The position numbers and the translations under genes are program-made. This document shows, piece by piece, positions 54,154 through 63,886 of a DNA stretch of 64,000 nucleotides (its first letter is position 1; each line of letters starts with the position of its first letter). This DNA is from KBS-96 sp049585195. GTDB lineage: Bacteria > Acidobacteriota > Terriglobia > Bryobacterales > Bryobacteraceae. A model generated the notes under the pieces. That model did no database searches. It was not told where the DNA came from and saw nothing but the letters and a program-made list of their open reading frames with translations. The stretch spans positions 1 through 64,000 of the forward strand of contig JBAUZG010000024.1 of the NCBI GenBank assembly GCA_049585195.1. Direction: 5' to 3'.

Positions 54154-55110
54154 ATGGCGCAATGGGAGGAGCTATCGACGGGGTACCCGAGGGCGATTTT
54201 CGCGTTAACGGGTCTGGCCGCGATGTTCGCCACGGCGGGATGCCTTCACCGCCAGGGAGAGCAGATGGTTGCCTTCACCGAACAGAATAAGCTGCTGATA
54301 CGAGGAGATTGCCGCACGAGGAGCAAAGGCTGCTGGCCGCTGAAGCCGACCGATGCGGCGGAATATTCAAGCGAACATTACGACGAGTACAAGCAGAGCG
54401 GATTCGTTACTTTAAAGCCCAACATGCAACTCCGCATCGTCGCGCCCATCACATCTACAGGAGGCGCCGAACCGCCAACCGGCTCGGATGGCACGGCGGG
54501 CCAGGTCCCGGGGGCGCAAACCAGCCTTCAAGCCTCGCGCGATTTATCAGGATACGAAACGGCTGTCTACTCCGTGCGGCAGGCTGCGAACGGCGCCGTT
54601 GTGCTGAAGTTAGCAGGCATCACGCTGCAGCCGATCGGAAAGCACAATGAAGCTGATTTGACCAGCACCGATTACCTGGCAAACGTCACCAAAGCATTAT
54701 TTCTGCGCCTCTATTTTCAACTCCGCCACGCTCCTGCGGACCACCCCCAAGTATTGCTAGTGGGCGATTCTCAAGGAGAATTGAACGAGGCATCGGGCGA
54801 ATTCGAGCAGGCGCCCGACGCCTACTGCGCCGCCAGGCATCCGCATTCGAGATGCATCGTCTTTCCTCGTTTCACGGCCGTGAACGTCGAAATTCTCGTG
54901 TTCGTGCGGAAACGCCCCGTGCATGTGGCACTTTCAGCAACCGTTTCAGACGCCCTTGTGGCGGCGGGAATCTCCGACCCAAAGATGGCATTGGGCAAAC
55001 TGAAAATTACGCGGATCTGGAATTCACATGCCGTGAACCTTCGCTTCGACCGGGATTCCACTTCGATCCTCGATCTAGAGTTGATTGGCGGCGACCGAAT
55101 TAGCCTGTAG
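54154..55110 (+). CDS. Possible lipoprotein with SLBB-like C-terminus
   Basis: From ATG 54154 (MAQWEELSTGYPRAIF) the hydrophobic segment ALTGLAAMFATAGC ends in a lipobox-like ATAGC; a longer frame from 54097 exists. The middle holds a Gly/Ala/Pro-rich stretch (residues about 100-125). The C-terminal 90 residues (VNVEILVFVRKRPVHVALSA, VSDALVAAGI, DLELIGGDRISL) look like an SLBB domain as in polysaccharide-export or competence proteins, ending in the usual GDxI. No family firmly recognised. It sits before psd-pssA, separated by 36 bp. Confidence 0.6.
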   Translation: MAQWEELSTGYPRAIFALTGLAAMFATAGCLHRQGEQMVAFTEQNKLLIRGDCRTRSKGCWPLKPTDAAEYSSEHYDEYKQSGFVTLKPNMQLRIVAPITSTGGAEPPTGSDGTAGQVPGAQTSLQASRDLSGYETAVYSVRQAANGAVVLKLAGITLQPIGKHNEADLTSTDYLANVTKALFLRLYFQLRHAPADHPQVLLVGDSQGELNEASGEFEQAPDAYCAARHPHSRCIVFPRFTAVNVEILVFVRKRPVHVALSATVSDALVAAGISDPKMALGKLKITRIWNSHAVNLRFDRDSTSILDLELIGGDRISL

Positions 55111-55146
55111 CTCAGCGAAGCGCCAAAGCCGCGTGAGAGAATTCAA

Positions 55147-55770
55147 TTGTTGCACATTGTTCCCGACGGCATTAACTATGCCTGCGCACTCAGCTTGGCG
55201 GGGCTCATCCTGTCCTATTTCCTCGATCCGTTTTTAGGAATCCCGCTGTATCTGGTGGCCTTGTTCTGCCTTTGGTTCTTTCGCGATCCTGAACGTAAGA
55301 TACCGGATGGGGACGTGATGGTCGCGCCGGCTGACGGCAGAATCGTCTCCATCAAGGCTGGCCCTGAAGAGGAAACTCGCCTGAGTATTTTTTTGAATGT
55401 TTTCAATGTACACGTTGCGCGCTCTCCGGTAGCAGGCCGCATTGCCGAACTCACCCGCACGAAAGGAAAGTTTCGAGTCGCGAGTCTTGACGAGGCCTCG
55501 GTGGAAAATGAGAAGAGCACTATCCGAATCGATGCCCGCGGCCGGCCGGTGGTTTTCAGTTTGATCGCGGGCCTGATTGCGCGCCGCATTATCTGTTATA
55601 AGCGCGAGGGCGAAACGGTGGCGCGAGGAGAGCGCATTGGCCTGATGAAATTCGGCTCGCGCGTGGATGTGTTTATAAGCGGCGAGTGGAGCGTGGTCGT
55701 CGAAAGCGGACAGAAAGTTTCAGCTGGCACGACAATCATTGCGAGGTTGTCGGAACAGGAGACGGTATGA
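55147..55770 (+). CDS. psd: Phosphatidylserine decarboxylase, short type
   Basis: 207 residues from a TTG start, the short PSD form. Two membrane segments (ACALSLAGLILSYFL, IPLYLVALFCLWFF) are followed by FFRDPERKIPDGDVMVAPADGRI, FLNVFNVHVARSPVAG and the self-cleavage site in KFGSRVDV (pyruvoyl from the Ser). It makes phosphatidylethanolamine from phosphatidylserine at the inner membrane. The stop overlaps the pssA start as ATGA. Confidence 0.93.
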   Translation: MLHIVPDGINYACALSLAGLILSYFLDPFLGIPLYLVALFCLWFFRDPERKIPDGDVMVAPADGRIVSIKAGPEEETRLSIFLNVFNVHVARSPVAGRIAELTRTKGKFRVASLDEASVENEKSTIRIDARGRPVVFSLIAGLIARRIICYKREGETVARGERIGLMKFGSRVDVFISGEWSVVVESGQKVSAGTTIIARLSEQETV

Positions 55771-56666
55771 ACGAAGCCGCGCCTCTCAATCTTCCACAAG
55801 CCGACCGTCCCGCTCCGCGCCGGCCAAGGCGCGCCGCTTATGCCTTGCCCACGCTGTTCACAAGCGGCAACATTTTCTTAGGGTTCCTGGCTATCATACA
55901 GGCGTTCCAGGGCGCCCTCCAGGCTCATGGCGGCGATTTAGGTCCTAACGACCATTTTGCGAACGCCGCGAAAGCGATTGGATTTGCCGTATTTTTCGAC
56001 GGTCTTGACGGGTGGATCGCCCGTATGACGCATACGGTCAGCGATTTTGGCCGTGAGCTCGATTCTTTATCTGACGTGATCGCGTTTGGAATAGCACCCG
56101 CGGTCCTGGCCTTCGTCTGGGGCGTTCAGTCCGTGCAGCCTCCACTTCCCGGCCCATTCTTAAACCACGTTCTGAAGTTCGGGTCTTTTGTCTCGTTCTT
56201 TTATCTCCTGTGCGGGGCTGCCCGCCTTGCGCGATTTAACATTCAGACCAACCCGGTTCTGAAAAATCCCGGCCGGCCGGACCGGAAATATTTTGCTGGA
56301 ATGCCGATTCCCGCCGGAGCGGGATTTGTCGCCGCAATCGTGTTCTTCGACGACTCCTCACCGCTTCAAAACGTCTATCTTTCCGCAATCTGGCTCGGAT
56401 TGCTTGCCGGAATTGGTCTTTTGATGGTCAGCACCTGGCGCTATCCAAGTTTCAAGCAAATCAACATATCGAAACCGCGCTCGCCGCTGGTGGTTCTGGT
56501 TTTTGGGGTTTTAATTTATCTCATCTGGAATTGGGCTCAGGTCGTTCTGCTCGTTCTGGCGCTCGGCTACGTGTCAACAGGCATTTTTATCCGCATCGGA
56601 GGAATCGTTCGCCGCCGACTGCGCCGCACACCTCCCGCTTCGCGTGCTGAGCATCAGATTAGTTAA
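55767..56666 (+). CDS. pssA: CDP-diacylglycerol--serine O-phosphatidyltransferase
   Basis: 299 residues from ATG 55767; a longer frame runs into psd and is rejected. The CDP-alcohol phosphotransferase motif DGLDGWIARMTHTVSDFGRELDSLSD (D-G-x2-D-G-x2-A-R-x8-G-x3-D-x3-D) is complete. Several membrane helices follow. It produces phosphatidylserine, the substrate of the psd product made from the same transcript. Confidence 0.94.
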   Translation: MNEAAPLNLPQADRPAPRRPRRAAYALPTLFTSGNIFLGFLAIIQAFQGALQAHGGDLGPNDHFANAAKAIGFAVFFDGLDGWIARMTHTVSDFGRELDSLSDVIAFGIAPAVLAFVWGVQSVQPPLPGPFLNHVLKFGSFVSFFYLLCGAARLARFNIQTNPVLKNPGRPDRKYFAGMPIPAGAGFVAAIVFFDDSSPLQNVYLSAIWLGLLAGIGLLMVSTWRYPSFKQINISKPRSPLVVLVFGVLIYLIWNWAQVVLLVLALGYVSTGIFIRIGGIVRRRLRRTPPASRAEHQIS

Positions 56667-56766
56667 CATTTGGTCCGCATAAATGCGGGTTAGCCTCCGG
56701 CTAGCTCTGGGCTAGGATATCGTGGGCGGTCCGAGAGGTCGTCACAGGCCCGGCCGCTACTTCCCG

Positions 56767-58335
56767 TCACAGACCCAGACCACCGCCGCCTGGAGTCTCG
56801 ATACGGAGGACAGCGCCCGCGGAGACGTGGATCGTGCACTTGCCCGGCAGTTCTCGGGCTATACCATTCTCGATAAGAGTATTTCTGCCGAGGGCTCCGG
56901 GCTGTCCACCAGCGAGGCCATAAGGAGCAAATTTGCGGCGATCGGACAACAACGTGACCTGCGCGGGCGCGAGCAATTCGATTTCGCGAATCAGGCCGTC
57001 GCCGCCCCGATATTTGCCGCCGCCGCCTGAATTGCGGCGATAGGAATAACGGCGTACGCGAAACGGGTAAGCGTACTCGAGGGCCTCGACCGGCGTGTTT
57101 GAAGAATTGGTCATATGCGTATGAATACCTGAGATTCCGTCTGCATTGGGCCTGGCACCGGCGCCCCCGGCAACCGTTTCGTAGTACGTATAGAGTTGGC
57201 CGGTGCGAGGATCGACGCCTCCAATTGTGAGATTGTTCATGGTGCCGGAACTGGCGGCGGGAATGCGATCTGGAACGATACTTGCAAAAGCGCGAAGTAA
57301 GGCATCGGTGATGCGCTGCGACGTTTCAACGTTGCCACCGGCTACGGCAGCCGGTGGACGCGCGTTAACAACAGAACCTTCGGGCGCAATCAGAGTTACG
57401 GGCCGCATGAGTCCTGCTGTCGCCACGGCTTCTTCCGGCAGCAGGCAACGCAGGACGTAAAACGTGGCGGAATAGGTGATGGCGGCCACGGCGTTCAAAC
57501 AACCGGCCACCTGCGGCGCTGAACCCGTGAAGTCAACAACCACTTCTCCACGTTTGGGGAGGGTCTTGATCGTTACACAAACCCTGATGGGTTCACCCGT
57601 CACGCCATCGTCGTCGAGAAAGTCCTCCGCGAAAGAGATCATTTCGGGAAGGTCGCTCAAGTAGCCGCGGATGAGCCGTTCGGAGTGATCGAGCACGGCA
57701 AGGACGTTCGAGTTTATGCGAGCGAGGCCGTATCGTTCGACCATCTCGACGATTCGCTGTGCACCAATTCGGCAGGCTCCCATCTGGGCAGTGAGATCGC
57801 CTTCGCGCTCGCGCGGGGTGCGGACATTCTTGAGGATGAGCGACAGCAATTGGCGGTCGAGCACGCCGGCTGTTGCGAGTTTCAGCGGCGGTATCCGAAG
57901 ACCCTCCTGCCATATCTCACGGCACAACCCCATGGAACCGGGGAATGCGCCGCCAACGTCGGCATGGTGCGCGCGGTTGGCGACATAGAAGGCGGCCGTA
58001 GCCCGTTCCGGGACGAAGACCGGCATGACCAGCGTGATGTCGGGCAGATGTGTGCCGCCTTCATAGGGATCGTTGAGAATGGCAATGTCTCCCGGCTCGA
58101 GCGTGAGCTTGTTGAGCGCAGCCCGGACCGACATAGGCATCGATCCAAGATGCACGGGCATGTCATCGCCCATGGCGACAATTTGACCAGTCTCATCGAA
58201 AAGAGCACTCGAATAGTCGCGGCGTTCGCGGATATTGGGTGAGAACGAAGTCCGGCGAAGCGCCGCGCCCATTTCTTCGGCAACGGAACGGAACGCGCTA
58301 CGGAATATTGCGAGATCGATCGGATCAGCGGTCAC
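56767..58335 (-). CDS. hyuB: Hydantoinase B / 5-oxoprolinase beta-like subunit
   Basis: 522 residues. Family markers are FSPNIRERRDYSSALFDETGQIVA, NDPYEGGTHLPDITLV, RAHHADVGGAFPGSM, and GGSVVNA-like EGSVVNARPPAAVAGGNVETSQRI, with HMTNSSNTPVEALEYAYP near the C-terminus. With HyuA it forms an ATP-dependent hydrolase of cyclic amides (hydantoin, 5-oxoproline) or an acetone-carboxylase-like enzyme; substrate cannot be assigned. The start overlaps hyuA. Confidence 0.92.
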   Translation of the reverse strand: MTADPIDLAIFRSAFRSVAEEMGAALRRTSFSPNIRERRDYSSALFDETGQIVAMGDDMPVHLGSMPMSVRAALNKLTLEPGDIAILNDPYEGGTHLPDITLVMPVFVPERATAAFYVANRAHHADVGGAFPGSMGLCREIWQEGLRIPPLKLATAGVLDRQLLSLILKNVRTPREREGDLTAQMGACRIGAQRIVEMVERYGLARINSNVLAVLDHSERLIRGYLSDLPEMISFAEDFLDDDGVTGEPIRVCVTIKTLPKRGEVVVDFTGSAPQVAGCLNAVAAITYSATFYVLRCLLPEEAVATAGLMRPVTLIAPEGSVVNARPPAAVAGGNVETSQRITDALLRAFASIVPDRIPAASSGTMNNLTIGGVDPRTGQLYTYYETVAGGAGARPNADGISGIHTHMTNSSNTPVEALEYAYPFRVRRYSYRRNSGGGGKYRGGDGLIREIELLAPAQVTLLSDRRKFAPYGLAGGQPGALGRNTLIENGIARELPGKCTIHVSAGAVLRIETPGGGGLGL

Positions 58336-60380
58336 GGCATCACCTCGATCAGGAGATTCGAGTATTCATCGACGAGCGCTTGGCAGCGCGGTGGAACAAA
58401 AGTCGTGGCGCTATATTCGACAACCACGGCGGGGCCCCTGAAACAGTCGCCTGGATGGAATTGTGAGCGATCGTAGACCAGCGCTTCGCTCCATGCGCCA
58501 TCGACATAAATGGGCTTGGCCTTGATGACCGCATTGGCAGCGTCGCCGGCCCGGCTGGCGTGGCGTTCCTGAGGGGGCGGCTGAACCATTGTGACGATAT
58601 GTACACGCGCGTTTACGACTTCGACGGGCCGCTCGGGGTCGGCATAACCATAGCGGCGTTCGTGCTGCAGGTGAAATTGATTGACGAAGTCGTCGGACCA
58701 GTCTACCGTCAACTCGTAGCCCTGTCCGGTGTAACGTAGGTCCGCCGATCGCGTGACGATCGCATTCGAGGGGTTCGCCTGAAGATCTTGCGCGGCGAGT
58801 TTTTCGAGCGCTTCAAATTGTCGCAATAATGCAGGCTGGTCGTGAGACGGCAGCATGACGGTGCGAGAATAATCGCGCACGATATCTGAGACGAGAATGC
58901 CGTAAGCGGACAAGGCTCCCGGGATCTGCGGCACGAGCACGCGGGGAATCTTCAGCGCGCGGGCTAAGGCGCATGCGTGCATCGGCCCCGCTCCTCCAAA
59001 CGATACCAAGACGAACTCTCGCGGGTCGAGTCCCCGCTCGACCGAGATCTTCCGTAGCGCACCCTCCATATGCGAATCGGCAAGGCGCACGACGCCTTCA
59101 GCAAATGTTTCGCCATCGCGCAACGCGCCTTTGGCGACTTCGCAATAGCGGCGCGCGCGCTCTACATCGAGCCGCATCTTACCGCCCAGGAAATATTCGG
59201 CATCGACCCGGCCCAGCAGAAGATTAGCATCGGTGACAGTGGGCGTTTCGCCGTATCCGTAACAGACCGGGCCGGGATCGGCTCCGGCCGATTGAGGGCC
59301 GACTCGTAGCGCGCCGCCATGATCGAATCCCGCGAGCGACCCGCCGCCTGCTCCTACGGTGTGGATATCGAGCATGGGTACGGCCACGGGCATTCCGAGC
59401 ACTTGCGACTCTTTTGTTGAACTGCGCAAAACGCCACCAAACGGCTTTGCGCAGGTGGTTGAACTGCGCAAAACGCCACCAAACGGCTTTGCGCAGGTGG
59501 TGATGTGCGATCCGGTTTCATTCTGCACGAGTGCTACGTCGGTTGAAGTTCCGCCCATATCAAAGGTGAGAATGCGTGAGAAGCCGGCGCATTGTGCCAC
59601 GTGGAGAGCTCCGACAACACCGCCTGCGGGGCCGGAGAGAATGGTGCGGACCGGCTCGTGCGCAACAATGGCGGCGGGAGCAACGCCGCCGGACGATTGC
59701 ATCACGAAAAGCTGAGAGCTTTTCGTTTCCAGGTGCTCGTTGAGCTTACCAAGATACTGCTGCACTTTGGGGCAAAGATAGGCATTAATAACGATGGTCG
59801 AGGCGCGCTCATATTCACGGAACTCCGGTAAAATCTCGTGCGATGCGGAGACAGGGATGCCGAGCTGGCGTAACGATTCCGTGACCGCCTTCTCGTTGGA
59901 CGGATTAGCAAAAGAGAAAAGCAGAGAGACGGCGACGGATTCGGCACGCGCGTCACGGATCGCCTGCCGCAAACGATCCAAGTCCTCTGGTTCGACGGGG
60001 GCGAGGATAGACCCGTCACTGGCGACGCGCTCGGCAATGCCAAAACGCAAGTCTTCGGGCACCAACGGCGGTTCCTTGACCAGAAACCAATCGTAGAGCC
60101 TGGAGCGTGTCTGGCGGCCGATGGCGATCGTATCCTCAAAGCCCGCCGTGGTGACAAACGCGGTTCGTGCGCCCTTGCGTTCCAACAAGGCATTTGTTCC
60201 CACGGTCGTGCCGTGGAGAATCTGCACTGGACCGTCTCCGGCGATCGAGTTTATGGCAGCGACAACCGCTTTGGCAGGATCAGCGGGGGTTGAGGCGATC
60301 TTGAGAACAGTGAGCTGGTTTTTCGCCAGATACACACAGTCAGTGAACGTGCCTCCCGTATCGATCGCAATTCGCATCAT
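58332..60380 (-). CDS. hyuA: Hydantoinase A / 5-oxoprolinase alpha-like subunit with repeat insertion
   Basis: About 682 residues from ATG 60380 (MMRIAIDTGGTFTDCV); the longer frame adds an unnatural leader. Actin-like ATPase family markers: AIDTGGTFTD, HGTTVGTNALLERKGA, MQSSGGV, LSGPAGGVVGA, TFDMGGTSTDVAL and MLDIHTVGAGGGS. Between the TSTDVAL and MLDIHTV blocks, two identical 14-residue units (TCAKPFGGVLRSST) are inserted, encoded by tandem 42-bp palindromic repeats (59416-59499). The frame stays open, so a functional protein with a 28-residue loop is possible. Confidence 0.92.
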   Translation of the reverse strand: MMRIAIDTGGTFTDCVYLAKNQLTVLKIASTPADPAKAVVAAINSIAGDGPVQILHGTTVGTNALLERKGARTAFVTTAGFEDTIAIGRQTRSRLYDWFLVKEPPLVPEDLRFGIAERVASDGSILAPVEPEDLDRLRQAIRDARAESVAVSLLFSFANPSNEKAVTESLRQLGIPVSASHEILPEFREYERASTIVINAYLCPKVQQYLGKLNEHLETKSSQLFVMQSSGGVAPAAIVAHEPVRTILSGPAGGVVGALHVAQCAGFSRILTFDMGGTSTDVALVQNETGSHITTCAKPFGGVLRSSTTCAKPFGGVLRSSTKESQVLGMPVAVPMLDIHTVGAGGGSLAGFDHGGALRVGPQSAGADPGPVCYGYGETPTVTDANLLLGRVDAEYFLGGKMRLDVERARRYCEVAKGALRDGETFAEGVVRLADSHMEGALRKISVERGLDPREFVLVSFGGAGPMHACALARALKIPRVLVPQIPGALSAYGILVSDIVRDYSRTVMLPSHDQPALLRQFEALEKLAAQDLQANPSNAIVTRSADLRYTGQGYELTVDWSDDFVNQFHLQHERRYGYADPERPVEVVNARVHIVTMVQPPPQERHASRAGDAANAVIKAKPIYVDGAWSEALVYDRSQFHPGDCFRGPAVVVEYSATTFVPPRCQALVDEYSNLLIEVMP
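59416..59499. repeat. Two tandem 42-bp palindromic repeats inside hyuA
   Basis: Copies at 59416-59457 and 59458-59499 are identical. Each contains CTGCGCAAA and TTTGCGCAG arms (59422-59430 and 59446-59454 in the first) with a 15-nt loop. Length is a multiple of three, so the host frame is kept. Confidence 0.9.
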
Positions 60381-60625
60381 CACAAGTTTCCGTAGACGCC
60401 GATCACATGTAGATCTTCTCAACTCAGTTTGGCCGGTCGTTGCCGGCAAGGACCAATACAGCGAAGCAATTCGGACTGGGAAGGCATCTATAAAAATTGC
60501 TAGCTGTTAAGGAAGACTGGACGCGGGCTGCTTTGCGAAATGCGTCGTGGATATTAATGACGCATACGCGGAGTACGAGATAATGAATAAGCTGGCTCAC
60601 AGTTATCGAGAAAAAAGAGGTTGCC

Positions 60626-62608
60626 GTGATTCGCAAGTATGAGACGGAGCCTGAGATGCAGGCATTCCAGAAATCAATTGCGGACGAACTCGACCGGGTT
60701 GGTTCGAACATCCCTCAGCTCGGACCCTTACAGCAGTTTCTCGACGCTATTCCCGCTGCCGCCTACATGTGCGACACAGCCGGTCGCGTAACGGTTCACA
60801 ATGAAGCTGCTCGCGAGCTTTGGGGCCGGACGCCAATAGCCGGCGACGAGAGCTGGTGCGGTTCCTACAAAATGTACTGGCCCGACGGAACTGCGATGCC
60901 GCTCTCGGAGTGTCCAATGGCAGTTGCCCTGAAAACAAAACAATCCCTCTGGAGTGTAGACGCGGTCATCGAACGTCCCGACGGCAACCGGCGGCATGTA
61001 CTTGCGAATCCTCAACTGGTGCACGACTCGGCAGGTACACTCTTGGGGGCCGTCAATATATTGATCGATGTTACCGAGCGCAAGCAGAAGGAGGCGATGA
61101 GCGCCTGGATAGCGGCAATCGTCAGCTCATCGGATGACGCCATTGTTAGCAAAACGCCGAAGGGGATCATCACATCGTGGAACGCAAGCGCTGAAAGAAT
61201 ATTCGGATATACGGCGGCAGAGGCAATTGGACAGCATATCTCACTCATCATTCCCGAGGAACGGCTCGCCGAAGAGGACTATGTAATCGGTCAAATCCTG
61301 CGAGGGGAAAGAATCGATCATTTCGAGACGCAGCGGCAGCGAAAGGATGGCAGCAAAGTAGAGATTTCGCTGACGGTATCGCCGATCAAGGACACTGCGG
61401 GGCAGGTTATTGGAGCCTCGAAGATAGCACGCGATATTACCGAACAGAAACGGGCTGAGGAGGCTCTGCGCGAAAGCGAGGAACGCTTCAAAGCCATTTT
61501 CAACCAGATCGTGTGCGGAGTTGCCGAGACGGATCTCACGGGACGTTTCCTGCTTGTGAACGACCGTTACTGCGAGATTGTGGGGCGAACCAGAGAAGAG
61601 CTCGTAAACCTACGAATGCAAGATATAACGCATCCGGCCGATCTGGGCAAAAGCATCGAATTATTCAATCGCCTTATTCACGAGGGATCCAACTTCGAAC
61701 TCGAGCAGCGCTACGTGCGCCCAGACGGCTCAGAGGTGTGGGTCCATAATGGCATCTCCGCTATCGCGGATGGCGCCGGACGCCCGCGTTACACGGCCGT
61801 GAATGCCGTCGATATCACCGCGCGAAAGCAAGCTGAAGAAGCCCTTTGCCGCTCGAACGAGCAGCTAAAGCGGGCCAACGAAAATCTGCAACAGTTTGCC
61901 TATTCTGCGTCGCACGACCTTCAGGAGCCGTTGCGGATGATGGCATGCTATAGCGAGCTGCTTAAGCAGAAATGTAAGGGCGAGCTCGATGACGATGCTG
62001 CCAGCTTTGTGCAATTCATCCGGGAAGGAGCCAATCGGGCGCAGATCCTTTTAAGGGATATGCTTCAGTACACGCGGCTTGAGCTGGCTGAGGAAGCTGT
62101 CAATAAACCGGTCGACTGTAACGCAGCGTTGAAAACGGCACTGACTAACTTGACATCGGCTATCGAGGAGAGTAACGCGGTAGTGACATCGGAACAGCTT
62201 CCCATGGTGCCGGGTCAAGAGGTCCGCCTCGTACAGCTTTTCCAAAATCTCGTCGGAAACGCAATAAAATACCGAAGCGAAGAACCGCCAAGAGTGCATG
62301 TGGCGGCTGAGCAACGCGACGGCATGTGGCGTTTTTCCATTCGTGACAACGGCATCGGAATCGAACCGCAGCACGTGAAAAACATCTTCGGGCTCTTCAA
62401 GCGGCTCAAAAAAGATACCGACGGTACTGGGATTGGGCTTGCGATCTGCGCGAAGGTGGTGGAGAGTCACGGGGGGCAGATCTGGGTTGAGTCAGAATTG
62501 GGGAAAGGATCGACGTTCTTTTTCACCATTCCCGTCGCCGAATCTGCCCAACGCCCGAACGAAAAGAGAATTTCGGAGCGGGACCAACAGCTGGAAGTGT
62601 TTCTCTAA
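60626..62608 (+). CDS. Soluble multi-PAS sensor histidine kinase
   Basis: 660 residues from GTG 60626 behind AAGAGGTT. No membrane helices. Three PAS domains (about 35-150, 160-275 and 285-400; PAC ends such as VTERKQKEAM, ITEQKRAEEAL and ITARKQAEEAL) precede a phytochrome-like HisKA with YSASHDLQEPLRMMACYSELL (His 430). An HATPase_c follows with NAIKYRSEEPPR, DNGIGIEPQHVKNIF and GTGIGLAICAKVVESHGG. No response regulator adjoins, so partner and signal are unknown. The PAS domains could sense redox, light or ligand. Confidence 0.92.
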   Translation: MIRKYETEPEMQAFQKSIADELDRVGSNIPQLGPLQQFLDAIPAAAYMCDTAGRVTVHNEAARELWGRTPIAGDESWCGSYKMYWPDGTAMPLSECPMAVALKTKQSLWSVDAVIERPDGNRRHVLANPQLVHDSAGTLLGAVNILIDVTERKQKEAMSAWIAAIVSSSDDAIVSKTPKGIITSWNASAERIFGYTAAEAIGQHISLIIPEERLAEEDYVIGQILRGERIDHFETQRQRKDGSKVEISLTVSPIKDTAGQVIGASKIARDITEQKRAEEALRESEERFKAIFNQIVCGVAETDLTGRFLLVNDRYCEIVGRTREELVNLRMQDITHPADLGKSIELFNRLIHEGSNFELEQRYVRPDGSEVWVHNGISAIADGAGRPRYTAVNAVDITARKQAEEALCRSNEQLKRANENLQQFAYSASHDLQEPLRMMACYSELLKQKCKGELDDDAASFVQFIREGANRAQILLRDMLQYTRLELAEEAVNKPVDCNAALKTALTNLTSAIEESNAVVTSEQLPMVPGQEVRLVQLFQNLVGNAIKYRSEEPPRVHVAAEQRDGMWRFSIRDNGIGIEPQHVKNIFGLFKRLKKDTDGTGIGLAICAKVVESHGGQIWVESELGKGSTFFFTIPVAESAQRPNEKRISERDQQLEVFL

Positions 62609-62619
62609 TAGCGTCTAAA

Positions 62620-63432
62620 CTAAGCCGCGCCTCGTGTTTTACTGGAGCGTCGCCGCGTGGGGTGCGCGGAGGCATTTGCGGCTATGCTCTTCTTTAGCGC
62701 CTCCATGATGTCGATCACAGGCGCGCGTTTCGGTTGCTTCGCGGGCGTCACCTGCTCACCCTTCTGTTTTTGGCTGATCAGGCGTTTGATGTTTTCCCTA
62801 TACTGGTCTTGAAATTCATCGAGATGGAAGGGCGCGCGGAGAGATTTCATCAGCGTGCTGGCTAAACTTAGTTCCTTTTTGCTCACTTCGCCGGCCCGAG
62901 TATGAACTCGCGAAGCCGCATTCATCTCGTCGGCGTAATACATCGTGTGAAGAACGAGGCCGTCTCCGGCCGAGCGGACAATAACGATGTGCTCTCGGGC
63001 ATGCATTGAAAGCTTTGCAACTGCGACATAGCGATTTTCAGATAACGCAACGCGCAATAGGTTGTATGGCTTTTCCGCATTCTTTTGCGGCGCCATGTAG
63101 TACGATTTCTCGAATACCAATGGATCGATTTCATCCGCAATCGCAAACTGAATGATCTCCATGCTGGTTGCGGTAGGTGGTGCAACATTTTCCAGCTCAG
63201 AGTCTGCAATTACGACATACTGGTTCTTTGCCACTTCGTAGCCCTTCACCAGTTCGCTGCGCTCCAACGGCTTATCCTCTACCGAGCAGTAGAAAACTTC
63301 GTGTACCCGAGAAAGATCTTTATTATGAAGCAAATGAAAGCGGGTCGTCTTGCTTCGGGCAGCTGCGAACAGCTGGACGGGGATGGAAATGAGGCCCACG
63401 GTTAGATAGCCTTTCCACAGAGGGCGTGGCAT
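62620..63432 (-). CDS. ku: Ku protein for non-homologous end joining
   Basis: 270 residues with the bacterial Ku core: MPRPLWKGYLTVGLISIPVQLF, TRFHLLHNKDLSRVHEVFYC, LERSELVKGYEV, MEIIQFAIADEIDPLVFEKSYYMAP and LHTMYYADEM. The basic C-terminal tail (SAHPTRRRSSKTRG) is typical for DNA binding. It forms a homodimer that threads onto double-strand breaks and recruits LigD. No ligD is in the window. Confidence 0.94.
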   Translation of the reverse strand: MPRPLWKGYLTVGLISIPVQLFAAARSKTTRFHLLHNKDLSRVHEVFYCSVEDKPLERSELVKGYEVAKNQYVVIADSELENVAPPTATSMEIIQFAIADEIDPLVFEKSYYMAPQKNAEKPYNLLRVALSENRYVAVAKLSMHAREHIVIVRSAGDGLVLHTMYYADEMNAASRVHTRAGEVSKKELSLASTLMKSLRAPFHLDEFQDQYRENIKRLISQKQKGEQVTPAKQPKRAPVIDIMEALKKSIAANASAHPTRRRSSKTRGAA

Positions 63433-63478
63433 AACAGAAATCTACATCGCAAGGGAAATTCCAAATTTGCAGGCGTGT

Positions 63479-63844
63479 TTACGGGCGTATGAGTGCCAAG
63501 CCCGATTGCGGATCATGCTTCTTCTGTAGTCGCTCGGGAGCTTCGGTCAGAATCAGCTCGAGTGTGGGACGGACATGTGCTTGCAACAGGTGACCGCCAT
63601 GAGCGGTACCGTCCTTCTTTCCTACGACGACGTGCGCGTGTATTTCCGGCCGCCCTTCGTAGAGGGCGATGTCGCCAATCAGCGATAACACTTCGATCTG
63701 CTCGTGTATGTCGGCTGCGGTCTCGTAATGCTTAGTTTCCCAGTTAAACCAGCCCAGTTTTGCATCCGAGAGCGCGCCAATCGCCTTGAAACTGCTGCCT
63801 GCCAGGTCGTGATCGCTCGCGAATTGTTTGAGAGTGCTTGCCAC
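63479..63844 (-). pseudogene. PPC/DUF296 domain gene, N-terminus eroded
   Basis: The frame from GTG 63844 reads 121 residues of a plant-and-prokaryote-conserved (DUF296) domain: FKAIGALSDAKLGWFNWETK, GDIALYEGRPEIHAHVVVG and GGHLLQAHVRPTLELIL. Domain similarity continues upstream (PPQFALVFETGDE), but that extension hits an in-frame TAG at 63887-63889 without any start codon. The usual first strand and start are therefore missing. Bacterial members are uncharacterised. It sits next to ku. Confidence 0.7.
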
Positions 63845-63886
63845 TTCGTCGCCTGTTTCGAAAACGAGCGCAAATTGCGGCGGAGC

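Noticed and set aside
59416..59499. Tandem repeats considered as a minimal CRISPR array
   Set aside because: The copies are directly adjacent with no spacers and lie inside a conserved gene.
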